Origin: Rhodocytophaga rosea
GTDB taxonomy: Bacteria; Bacteroidota; Bacteroidia; Cytophagales; 172606-1
Assembly (NCBI RefSeq): GCF_010119975.1
Contig: NZ_CP048222.1
Coordinates: forward strand, 5,804,501 to 5,868,500
Direction of reading: 5' to 3'
DNA length: 64,000 nt
Part shown: piece by piece, positions 44,970-53,651 of the stretch
Layout: every line of letters starts with the position of its first letter
Numbering within the stretch: position 1 is the first letter of the stretch
Notes under the pieces: generated by a model
What the model saw: the letters and a program-made list of their open reading frames with translations, nothing else
Told to the model about the DNA's origin: nothing
The model's database searches: none
Position numbers and translations under genes: made by a program

Positions 44970-45719
44970 CTATTGTGCATCTAACTGACTGCAAAAAGCA
45001 AGCAGCCCTTGTACATCATTTCTCAGGTTAAAATCAGGATTATATTCATTGATGTAGGCATCAATGGCTTTTTTATGTTTAGGAAATAATTTCAACACCG
45101 TAGCTTTAGTAACTTCATAAAAACGGTCGTTTTTATCTATAATGATATACGTTGTCTTTTTCTCAAAATATAAATCTCCGGGCGCTTTCTGGGTATAAAG
45201 TTCCAGTAAATTCCAGTCTTCGCCTTTTAGTACAGAGCCGGGGCTTCCATAACTTTCAAGGCCGGTTATAAGGGGTGCATCCATAGAATAGCTTTTTAGA
45301 GGCACTTCACTTCCGGTTAATTCCATAGTTTGTTTCTTAGCTAACTTTACCTGTGGATAGCTTGACACTACTTCCAGATACCCTGTTTTATAAGCATAAA
45401 AGAATACGTGTTTGCCAATAGTAATAAGCTTTGTTCTGTATTCTCCTTTTAAAGCAAGAGTATCTCCCTGATGATTGATAAATTGCATTTCTCCGTACAG
45501 TAGATTATAATTAAGTGTAGCCTTAATAAAAGTATTATTGCGGAAATATACTTCTCCAGGCTCAAATTGAGGAAAGCGGTACCGCTCCTCTAGAGGAATC
45601 ATCTGGATCACGACTTCTCCTTTATTAACTACAAAATCGGATTTGTTTTGTGCCAGACCACAAACGCTGATGGTCAGCCAAAATATGAGTAATGGCAGGA
45701 TTTTTCTGGTGGCGCTCAT
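44970..45719 (-). CDS. Secreted unknown protein, paralog B
   Basis: A 249-residue protein with a signal peptide (about 1-23, ending CGLAQ). It is closely related to the downstream neighbour: the FIKATLNYNLLYGEMQFINHQGDTLAL core, YTQKAPGDLYFEKKTTYIIIDKNDRFYEVTKATVLKLFPKHKKAIDAYI, and the final LLAFCSQLDAQ. The central region (about 145-180) differs completely. It probably arose by tandem duplication. The function is unknown. Confidence 0.78.
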   Translation of the reverse strand: MSATRKILPLLIFWLTISVCGLAQNKSDFVVNKGEVVIQMIPLEERYRFPQFEPGEVYFRNNTFIKATLNYNLLYGEMQFINHQGDTLALKGEYRTKLITIGKHVFFYAYKTGYLEVVSSYPQVKLAKKQTMELTGSEVPLKSYSMDAPLITGLESYGSPGSVLKGEDWNLLELYTQKAPGDLYFEKKTTYIIIDKNDRFYEVTKATVLKLFPKHKKAIDAYINEYNPDFNLRNDVQGLLAFCSQLDAQ

Positions 45720-45902
45720 TTCTGAAATATTAGCTACACAATATAAAAAAATATCTCAAATGAGTACAGTTAAATCTTGAAATGGTTTAAAATGTTAAAA
45801 TTGCAGGGCTTGCAGGTTTGGTATGTTATACACAGCCATACTTTGAAAAGTGTACCAATAGTTACTGTTGCTATTAATTATCCATAAAGGCAAAACTTGC
45901 TT

Positions 45903-46379
45903 ATGAATCCTTCTTCTGTATATGTGCGCAAAACAAAGCCCACCTTTGCTAATGCATTAATACCAGCTATCGCTTTAATTATCGTGGGTATAGTGGTTTT
46001 AACAAAGATAATCCTGTTGGGGCTTTTACTGATTGTGCTGGGTGTTTTTGCGCTTACACTAACTGAAGGCCTCGAAATTGATTTTACCAGGCGAAGGATA
46101 AGAATATTTTTTGGGGTATTCGGCCTGCGGTTCGGGAAATGGGATATGCTACCTGAGATGGGTAGAATTACCCTGGTTCCGGTACAGGTAAAAAACCTGA
46201 TGACAAGCAGCACCAACCTTACCACCGAAGCTACAGCCACTTACTTTCAAATACGGTTATATCCGCAAGGATCTGCAGAGTATTACATTGCTTCGATAGG
46301 AAAACTTAATTCCTGTCAAACAGATGCAACTTTATTATCCGGGTGCTTTGGTTTAACATACGAAGATTATACCAACTAA
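45903..46379 (+). CDS. Small membrane protein with PH-like domain
   Basis: 158 residues from the ATG at 45903. Two hydrophobic segments (about 17-50) are followed by a soluble part beginning EGLEIDFTRRRIRIFFGVFGLRFGKW, which resembles bacterial PH-like membrane proteins. No close family is recognised. It stands alone between divergent and convergent minus-strand genes. Confidence 0.65.
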   Translation: MNPSSVYVRKTKPTFANALIPAIALIIVGIVVLTKIILLGLLLIVLGVFALTLTEGLEIDFTRRRIRIFFGVFGLRFGKWDMLPEMGRITLVPVQVKNLMTSSTNLTTEATATYFQIRLYPQGSAEYYIASIGKLNSCQTDATLLSGCFGLTYEDYTN

Positions 46380-46469
46380 AGCACAGAATAATAAGTACAA
46401 ACAGATTTACTCATCTGCGCCTGGCTATGATTACTCCCTGTTACCTATTTGATACCCATAAAATATCTT

Positions 46470-48588
46470 CTATTCACTCTCCAGCGCAAACGCTACATAT
46501 AGGTCGCCGGATTTGGATTTGAGTTTTCCGCCACCACAGGCGATTACAATAAACTGTTTGCCATTTACCGAATAAGTAGCTGGCGAGGCATAACCGGCGG
46601 CAGGTAAGGTAGTTTGCCAGAGGGTTTTTCCGGTCTGTTTGTCAATAGCCCGGAATTTTCCGTCTTTGCTGGCGGCAATAAACAGCAGGCCGCTTCCGGT
46701 TACCAGTGGACCCCCATAATTATCGGTTCCGGTAGGAGGGATACCTTGTTGGGTCAGCTCTGCGTATTCTCCCAAAGGCACTTGCCATTTGTGTTCGCCA
46801 GTATTCAGGTCAATAGCCGTGAGGGTGCCCCAGGGAGGCGTACTTACCGGATACCCTTTACTGTCGTACCAGCGGTTATAGCCGGTATGCTGATAAGGAA
46901 CTTCGCCTTGCTGAACTTGTAAAGTAGGTTCGGATGTCTCTTTGTTCAGCAGAAAATCCACAATAGCCTTGCGTTCCGCTTCCGGCAAGTGCGAAAAAGA
47001 AGGCATCATACCCTGGCCTTTTAGCAGTATCTGGTGAATATTTTCAACCGAAAGCCGCTTTTCAATCTCCAGCAAGGAAGGATACGAACCATCATGATTA
47101 CCCCGCCTATCAGCACCATGGCAGGCGCCACAATTAGATTGATATAATTGTGCATTGGTTACCGGCAATGTTGAGGCAAGCGTTTCCCGCAGCACTAAGC
47201 TTGAATAAACCGGATTTTGTTTGGCAGGAATATATATAGTTCCTTCCGGATCAGTTGCGGCTCCGCCCCATTGAGCACCTCCGTCGGTTCCCGGGAAGAA
47301 AATAGTCGTTTCTCCGGTAAGCGGAATGTAAGGACTGCCGGTCCGGGCTTTGCGCAGCATTTCTGCAATCGCTGGTTTATCAGCCGCCCAGGGATTTATA
47401 TCTTGCTCAGTAAAAGTTTGTTTTGTAAACGGAGCTGGTTTGAGGGGAATAGGTTGTGTCCGGCTGGGTTGCTCGCCAGCAATAGCATCGGTAGGAAAAG
47501 CTTTTTCTTCTACCGGAAACAAAGGTTTTCCACTCATCCGGTCGAACACAAATACATGGCCTTGTTTGGTGATCTGAGCTACAGCGTCTATGCGTTTTCC
47601 TTCATGAGTTACGGTGAGTAAATTTGGTGGCGCAGGCGGATCACGGTCCCAGATGTCGTGGTGTACAAACTGGAAATGCCAGAGCCGCTTGCCGGTACTG
47701 GCATCCAGGGCCAGTAAGCAATTGGCAAATAAATTGTCGCCGATGCGGTTGCCTCCGTAAAAATCGTATGCCGCCGAACCAGTAGGCGCATATATAATCC
47801 CCTTTCCCGGTCAATGGCCATTCCTGCCCAGGTATTGGCACCACCTAAGCGTTGCCGTGGATTAGCTGGTTTCCAGGTATCGTAGCCAAATTCGCCTTCA
47901 TCTGGAATGGTATGAAATGTCCACACCAGATTACCGGTCCGCACCTGATAGGCCCGTATGTCGCCAAGCAAAGCTGTTTCACTTTCCGATACCCTGGTTC
48001 CTATAATAATTAAATCTTTGTAAATCGTACCTGGGGTATTTGCCCGCACATAATTGTCTGCCCCGGCCGTTCGATACCTTCTTTCAGTTGAATGCGCCCA
48101 GCCTGCCCAAACGAGGGAATAACTGCTCCGCTTGTGGCATCCAATGCATATAATCCATCTCCGGCTCCAAAGAAAATACGCTTGTCTGTACCATCTGTCC
48201 AGTAAGTAAGTCCCCGGCTGGTCGTACCTTCGGTATTGGCTATATTTGTTTTCCAGATTTCTTTGCCGGTCGCAGCATTTAATGCAAAAGCCTGTGTATT
48301 GGCCGAAACGCCATATAAAATGCCTTCTATAATAATGGGGTTACACTGAATCTGGGTGCGGTTGCCCACTGTATCGGCGCCTCCCGAAGCATAGGCCCAG
48401 GCTACCTGTAATTGTGCTACATTGGCTGGCGTAATCTGATCCAGAGGTGAATGATGGCTTTTTTGCCCATCGCCGTTGTATTCCGGCCAGTTTGTATCTG
48501 ATTTCCGGCAACTATAAGACAGGCTCAACAAGCTTAAAATGCATAATGCAAGTAAGAATGCTCGGAAAAAAGGAAGTCGGCAGGACAT
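46470..48588 (-). pseudogene. PQQ-dependent dehydrogenase with cytochrome c domain, two frameshifts
   Basis: About 706 residues if the two breaks are repaired. A lipoprotein signal (LSYSC) precedes a quinoprotein glucose-dehydrogenase-like propeller ([46 protein letters not shown]). A cytochrome c insert with CGACH binds heme. The frame shifts by -1 at the GGGG runs 48061-48064 and 47799-47802 (minus-strand sense); adding one G to each restores a continuous protein ([25 protein letters not shown]). The enzyme would oxidise sugars in the periplasm with electrons to heme. It is either a decaying gene or a sequencing artefact. Confidence 0.88.
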
Positions 48589-48688
48589 GGCACCTGAGCG
48601 GATTGTAGATGTAAACTAAAGTAGTCAATAGATATCCAATATAGGAAATAGCTGTTAAATGCCTGTATGTTTGCTAAAAAATCAGCCT

Positions 48689-48877
48689 TTATCCTTCTGT
48701 TTTTCTGAGCGGCCTTCCGATTACTACACATATAATTCCAAATTTGAATTGTACCAGCATACTTCCGTTTTTTCCACGGATACATTTTCCGTTGGATACC
48801 CCTATGGCCAGGCAGGGCTGGTGTTTCAGTTCTGCTAAGGTGTACTTGTCTCCTAAATAGAGGTAATCGGCTTTCAT
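48689..48877 (-). CDS. Small conserved hypothetical protein
   Basis: 62 residues beginning MKADYLYLGDKYTLAELKHQ. The C-terminal part (NGKCIRGKNGSMLVQFKFG..VVIGRPLRK) looks like a small beta-barrel fold and resembles short Bacteroidota proteins I have seen, but I cannot name a family. It overlaps an alternative frame that looks less protein-like. Confidence 0.55.
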   Translation of the reverse strand: MKADYLYLGDKYTLAELKHQPCLAIGVSNGKCIRGKNGSMLVQFKFGIICVVIGRPLRKTEG

Positions 48878-48973
48878 GCCCTTACATTGGGATTAGCAGA
48901 AGATATGCGTTTTATTCATGAGGAATACTATATTATTCCTGTCAAAAAATAAGAGAACAACTTTCTTTAACTC

Positions 48974-49156
48974 TTACTGGCGTACTTCCTGTATCATATC
49001 AGCTTTTACATTGAGCCTCTGGCAAAAAAGGCATTTCTGTTTGCCTGCCGTTCCCTGTCTTTTATGATTCACCTGAATTGTACGGGCATCCGGACAGTTG
49101 GTGTCATCATGGTAGATCTTCTGCATGATGGAATGAAAAGGAGGAATTTTGGCCAT
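48974..49156 (-). CDS. Small possible zinc-binding hypothetical protein
   Basis: 60 residues, MAKIPPFHSIMQKIYHDDTN at the start. One Cys (CPDARTIQ) and a CLFC pair (KCLFCQRLN) with nearby His residues could bind a metal. Composition is protein-like and the ATG is clear. No function known. Confidence 0.5.
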   Translation of the reverse strand: MAKIPPFHSIMQKIYHDDTNCPDARTIQVNHKRQGTAGKQKCLFCQRLNVKADMIQEVRQ

Positions 49157-49350
49157 GGTTACAGTTGATGTATTAAAATAAACGAAGAATAATAGTGTAA
49201 GAATGTTTAAAACAGGGTATTCTGTAGCACGTACAAAAAAGCTGTTCTTCCAGAATTGTTTTGGGCTTTGGGTGAGCTTTAAAGATTCACTTACAGATAA
49301 TGGTTTTACGCTGAACTTATAGTATGTAATGTGATAGTGTATATCCGGAG

Positions 49351-49384
49351 AAAAATCAAGCCATAAATAAGATCTATGGCTTGA
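49351..49384 (-). terminator. Terminator of the porin gene
   Basis: A 10-bp stem TCAAGCCATA/TATGGCTTGA followed on the minus strand by TTTTTC, about 50 nt after the porin stop. The 49157-49433 spacer otherwise holds nothing I recognise. Confidence 0.85.
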
Positions 49385-49433
49385 CTGAAATTAAAATAAG
49401 TATGAAGATTAACCTTTTTACCTTATACAATCT

Positions 49434-50816
49434 CTAAATAAATATCTGGTATTGTAAAACGACACTTCCTCTTCGGGCGGAGCTTACAGTAGCCCCACTC
49501 GCATCGGCGTTGTACACCGGACGGTTCTGATAATCCAGTGAAAACTTACTCGTATGCCCTTTCATCAGCCAGTTAATGCCTATGTTAAATACAGCCATCG
49601 GATCAGCTAAGCGTTCAAAGTCGGCATACATCAGCGAAGCATAGGGCTGCAAAGTGCCATTTCCTTCACCTAACATATCCTTGGGAAACAAATACCCCAG
49701 CTGGCTGTATACAATGCTGCCAGTTCCAAACATTGGAAAAGCATTGCCTTGTGTATTGGCTATGCCGGAAATGGGCAGACTAGTACCATTCGCCGGATTC
49801 ATACTTCCATTATAGCGGATGTAGCCCGGACCAAAATCATAATTAAAATAACCGGCATAGGCTGAAAGCGCCGTACCTTTGTCTGTGTTTAAAGGAGTAT
49901 CCAGAAAAGCTGCTACCGACCACAAATTCATGGCAGTATACACAGTATCAATCCCTTCTGATATATGCCACATGGCTTTTGCTTGTGTAATAAATCCGGC
50001 TTCCAGATTGAATACTTTCTTGGCACCCAGATAAGTTCCGGTCATATAAGGTGTAGTATGGGCTTCTTTATCCAGAAATTGCCAGGTAAAAAATCCCTGA
50101 TACTGCTTGTGATGACCTCTCTGGGCAAAACTGGAATTGGCAGAAATGGCTGGTGGGGTGGTTCCGTTGGTGGTGATTGGAAAAGGATCGCTTATGGCTA
50201 GCCGATAATCGAGCTTTCCTACCTGCCCCCGGGCAAATACGCTCAGTTTTCTGGAGAATTCATCTGTCTGGTCTACAGTGGCCTGGGCAAATACCGGTAC
50301 ATCCATGGTCAGAATACTTCCGATGCTGGGCTGGCTAAACCTGGAAAGGCCATTGGTAATAGTTAAGCCACCTCCCAGTTTCAGGTAATTCTTGCCTTTA
50401 AATACAGTATATTCTGTTAATGCATCATGGAAAAAAGCTTGTAATTTCCGGTTCCCTGCATTCTGGCTCAGAAAGTTAAAATTGTTCTGGCCGAATTGAA
50501 AATAGATAAAGGCCCGGTCTGTAATCTGTCCATATAGCTGTATCCTGGTGCGGCGTAATCCAATGTCAAATGTTTCACTGGCCGGTTCGCCCATCACGGT
50601 AGTACCCGGATTACTCTGGTTATAGCGCAGCCATGTCTGGTTAAGAAAAGTAACTTTAAAATAGTGAGAACCGCTTTCGTTCAGATTGTACTTTAATTCA
50701 TTTTTATCCGGCGCTGGTTTAGGTAATTTTACATTACTGCTGTCAGGCAGTGTTTGTCCGATGGCTGGCAGCACTACGCCTTGCAGCCATACGAAAATAA
50801 TAATCAGTTTTTTCAT
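49434..50816 (-). CDS. Outer-membrane porin of the carbon-uptake cluster
   Basis: A 460-residue beta-barrel with a signal peptide (about 1-20) and the Bacteroidota OprP-like porin layout: GLRRTRIQLYGQITDRAFIYFQFGQNNF near the N-terminus, many alternating strands and a C-terminal aromatic VLQYQIFI. I chose the ATG at 50816 (MKKLIIIF), 11 codons inside the longest frame. It lies directly upstream of nothing but is next to sulP on the same strand, separated by the sulP terminator. A role in passing anions such as bicarbonate or phosphate is inferred. Confidence 0.8.
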   Translation of the reverse strand: MKKLIIIFVWLQGVVLPAIGQTLPDSSNVKLPKPAPDKNELKYNLNESGSHYFKVTFLNQTWLRYNQSNPGTTVMGEPASETFDIGLRRTRIQLYGQITDRAFIYFQFGQNNFNFLSQNAGNRKLQAFFHDALTEYTVFKGKNYLKLGGGLTITNGLSRFSQPSIGSILTMDVPVFAQATVDQTDEFSRKLSVFARGQVGKLDYRLAISDPFPITTNGTTPPAISANSSFAQRGHHKQYQGFFTWQFLDKEAHTTPYMTGTYLGAKKVFNLEAGFITQAKAMWHISEGIDTVYTAMNLWSVAAFLDTPLNTDKGTALSAYAGYFNYDFGPGYIRYNGSMNPANGTSLPISGIANTQGNAFPMFGTGSIVYSQLGYLFPKDMLGEGNGTLQPYASLMYADFERLADPMAVFNIGINWLMKGHTSKFSLDYQNRPVYNADASGATVSSARRGSVVLQYQIFI

Positions 50817-50877
50817 GGAAATATACTGGGTAAAAGTTAACCCGGCCAATATAATGGAAGTAATAGACTTGTGAAAA

Positions 50878-50908
50878 AAAAGGGGTAATGTTTAGCATTA
50901 CCCCTTTT
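50878..50908 (-). terminator. Terminator of sulP
   Basis: A perfect 13-bp stem AAAAGGGGTAATG/CATTACCCCTTTT with a 5-nt loop and a long T run on the minus strand. It begins 4 nt after the sulP stop. Confidence 0.93.
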
Positions 50909-50911
50909 ACT

Positions 50912-53149
50912 TTATTGCTGTGCAGATAATTTGAGTTTCAGCAAACTTTCGATAAGTTGCTGGCTGAAGGAGATCATCTCTTTGTACCGACTTGCATCCA
51001 GGACTTGTCTGTCGCTGTGTACCAGTAATACATTATTTTTGCATTCAATATAATATTGCAGATTACTTTCCAGGAGAGAAATCAGGTTGCTGTCAAATAC
51101 AGTTCTTACTCTGGCTTCTTCTTTTCCTTTAAGTAAATAATGGGAAGAGAATCTGGGGTGATCCTTGAAGTCAATATCCTTGTATCCGGCAAGTTCTGTA
51201 AAGGCATCAAAAATATATTCTTTCTCCAGAATAAAGTCTGGCAACCGTACTGGTAATTTTGAAATCAGCATGACAGTTTCTTCCAGATTTTTCTCAGACA
51301 AATGGGTAAGCTGGGTGCCGGCCACATCCGTCACTTCTATTTTTACCTCATCTACCAGTTTGGTTACAGTATTTTCGCGGTAACGGATTTTGGCACCTGT
51401 AAACAATGGAAACTGGCGGAAAATAGCTACAGATGATTCTTTAGATGGATCGAACGTAGCTCCAATTTGCATAGCAGCTTTCTCGATGGCTACCTGTCTT
51501 TTGTTGAGAACGATGCCTACCGATTCAATCGCAGAAATTCTTCTGGCGGCCATTGGATGTGCCGAAACCGGTTTGTGTTTATCCATCCCTCTGATTTCTA
51601 CGGTGCCTCCACTTAATTGATAATCATGCTCGAAATGGTGCAGGTTTTCCATAAAGGTATGGTCGATCATGCGGGTGCCGGCAAAATCAAGTACCACATG
51701 TTTGCCATGAGGAAGTTTATCCAGGTATTTTTTAAATCCTAAATAGTTAGAGAACAGGGCAGAGTTTTTTACAAACAGCTCAATGGTGTCTTTACCATTT
51801 TCCCGAACATCTACACTCGCTTTGAACAAGTGCTTAACAGGGGCACCGGAAATGATATGAATAATAAATTTGGTAACAATACCGGCGGCAATACCTACCA
51901 GCAAGTCAGTAGCCAGGGTAGTAATAACCGTTACAACAAAGATTACCAGTTGTTCTTTACCAATTTTGAAGGTAGAAGTAAACTGACGGGGCGAAGCCAG
52001 GCGATACCCGGTGAATACCAGCATTGCAGCCAGAGCAGCTAATGGAATCTGGTGAATCAGGAACGGAGCAAAGGCTACAAATATCAGCAGGAATGCCCCA
52101 TGGAAGAAGTTAGCCCAGCGGGTTTGAGCGCCATTATTTACGTTGGCCGAAGAACGAACTACTTCAGAGATCATAGGCAAACCACCGATCAATCCCGCAA
52201 GGGTGTTTCCAATACCCACGGCTACCAGGTCTTTATTGTAGTTTGATTTTCTTTTATACGGATCGAGTCCATCAATGGCTTTTACTGTCAGCAGAGATTC
52301 AATACTTCCCACCAATGCAAACATCAAAATATATTTGATCGATTCGAAAGTAAGTAGTTTGGAGAAATCCGGGAAAGTGACACCATCCATGATACTGGCA
52401 GGCAGGGTAACCAGGAATTTTGGTCCCAGGGTGTATTCATGTCCGTCCAGGAACAGGTATTTGTGCTCATGTTCTAAGTCAAATAAATGACCCAATGGAA
52501 TCGCTACCAGAATAACCAGCATGGGCGCCGGAATCATTTTTACATATTTGTTTTTAATCAGCGGCAGAACAATCAATATACCTAAGCTTACCAGTCCAAT
52601 AATGGCAATCTCGGGATTCATATTTACAATAGTTTTCGGAATTTCAGCAAGCAATGCCAGGGGTTCTTTTGCCTCAGGTTTTACGCCAAATATAGAGTGT
52701 ATCTGTTTGGCAATGATGATAATACCAATAGCAGCCAGCATCCCATGCACAGCAGCCGCCGGAAAAAAGTCGTTAAGCTTACCGGCTTTAATAAGCCCAA
52801 ATATGATTTGAATAATGCTGGCAACTACAATGACAGCCAGGGTTAAACGGTAACCTGCCATCGCATCTCCACTGCCTAAGGCTTCCACAGAACCTACGGC
52901 AATAGCAATTAAACCTGCGGCTGGCCCTTTAATGGTTAGTCTGGAGCCACAAATAGGTCCTACAATCAACCCGCCAATAATGGCTGTAAAAATGCCCCCA
53001 ATGGGTGGGAAACCACTGGCCAGGGCTATGCCCAAACACAGGGGTAAAGCAATTAAAAATACGAGAAAGCCTGAAATCATATCCTGCTTCCAGTTCTGGC
53101 GGAGGCCCTCCAGGCCGTCAGCAGGTATATGGGATGTGCTGTTTTTCAT
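50912..53149 (-). CDS. SulP-family anion (likely bicarbonate) transporter
   Basis: A 745-residue inner-membrane protein. The SLC26/SulP transport domain has about 12-14 hydrophobic segments (about 25-430; GLIAIAVGSVEAL, GGLPMISEVVRSSANVNNGAQTR). A STAS domain follows (about 450-550). The C-terminal 190 residues are an added soluble domain with DHPRFSSHYLLKGKEEARVR, somewhat like DUF3137, instead of the carbonic anhydrase often fused to SulP. Divergent dabA and a shared control region make bicarbonate the likely substrate; sulfate remains possible. Confidence 0.88.
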   Translation of the reverse strand: MKNSTSHIPADGLEGLRQNWKQDMISGFLVFLIALPLCLGIALASGFPPIGGIFTAIIGGLIVGPICGSRLTIKGPAAGLIAIAVGSVEALGSGDAMAGYRLTLAVIVVASIIQIIFGLIKAGKLNDFFPAAAVHGMLAAIGIIIIAKQIHSIFGVKPEAKEPLALLAEIPKTIVNMNPEIAIIGLVSLGILIVLPLIKNKYVKMIPAPMLVILVAIPLGHLFDLEHEHKYLFLDGHEYTLGPKFLVTLPASIMDGVTFPDFSKLLTFESIKYILMFALVGSIESLLTVKAIDGLDPYKRKSNYNKDLVAVGIGNTLAGLIGGLPMISEVVRSSANVNNGAQTRWANFFHGAFLLIFVAFAPFLIHQIPLAALAAMLVFTGYRLASPRQFTSTFKIGKEQLVIFVVTVITTLATDLLVGIAAGIVTKFIIHIISGAPVKHLFKASVDVRENGKDTIELFVKNSALFSNYLGFKKYLDKLPHGKHVVLDFAGTRMIDHTFMENLHHFEHDYQLSGGTVEIRGMDKHKPVSAHPMAARRISAIESVGIVLNKRQVAIEKAAMQIGATFDPSKESSVAIFRQFPLFTGAKIRYRENTVTKLVDEVKIEVTDVAGTQLTHLSEKNLEETVMLISKLPVRLPDFILEKEYIFDAFTELAGYKDIDFKDHPRFSSHYLLKGKEEARVRTVFDSNLISLLESNLQYYIECKNNVLLVHSDRQVLDASRYKEMISFSQQLIESLLKLKLSAQQ

Positions 53150-53227
53150 AAAAAATCTGTTAAAAGGATAGCGTAATTTTTCTTCGGTATAGGTGTGGAA
53201 TCAATTGTTTTATAAAATTCACGATAC

Positions 53228-53284
53228 CAAAGTTGGCATGCTCCAATTAAAAGGGAATTAAAGTGAGATTAAAAGGGGATTAAA
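53228..53284 (-). promoter_or_regulatory. sulP promoter with four 11-bp-spaced TTTAAT sites
   Basis: On the minus strand TTTAAT ends at 53279, 53268, 53257 and 53246, exactly 11 bp apart. Ten nt after the last unit is CAACTTTG, a -7-like element (53235 down to 53228). The array covers the -33 position, so an activator is expected to replace a -33 box. Direct repeats at one helical turn fit OmpR/PhoB-family binding. Confidence 0.75.
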
Positions 53285-53537
53285 AAATGATGGGCAGCGA
53301 AAAAGATGAAATCCGGATCAACTTGTGGCATCATATTTCCTGCAAAAGTGTTGAGATAAATTAAATACAGCTACTACCTTTTTGGGCGTCTTTATACTTG
53401 AAATAAACTAGGAGACATACTGGTATGGGAGAAGTAACCTTTAGTAAATTTGTATAGAAGCGAAATGGGCAAATAAGATTTCCTGAAAATTGTATTTTTT
53501 AAACTTAATAATCTCTCAAAAAACAACCTTTACTACA

Positions 53538-53596
53538 TTTTTAATTGCTTTTTAATCTGGGTTTAATACGCTTTTAATTGCAGGAAGCCATCTTTG
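53538..53596 (+). promoter_or_regulatory. dabA promoter with four 11-bp-spaced TTTAAT sites
   Basis: TTTAAT starts at 53540, 53551, 53562 and 53573, exactly 11 bp apart. Ten nt after the last unit is CATCTTTG at 53589-53596, a -7-like element. The spacing is identical to that of sulP. The leader to dabA would be about 48 nt. Confidence 0.75.
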
Positions 53597-53603
53597 AGAT
53601 AAA

Positions 53604-53631
53604 GTTTAAAACTGTACATAGGTTTTTAAAC
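53604..53631 (+). promoter_or_regulatory. Near-palindrome in the dabA leader
   Basis: GTTTAAAAC and GTTTTTAAAC form an imperfect inverted repeat with a 9-nt centre, just downstream of the likely dabA start point. It could be an operator or a leader hairpin. Confidence 0.35.
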
Positions 53632-53651
53632 AGTATTTTTTACTATCCCTC

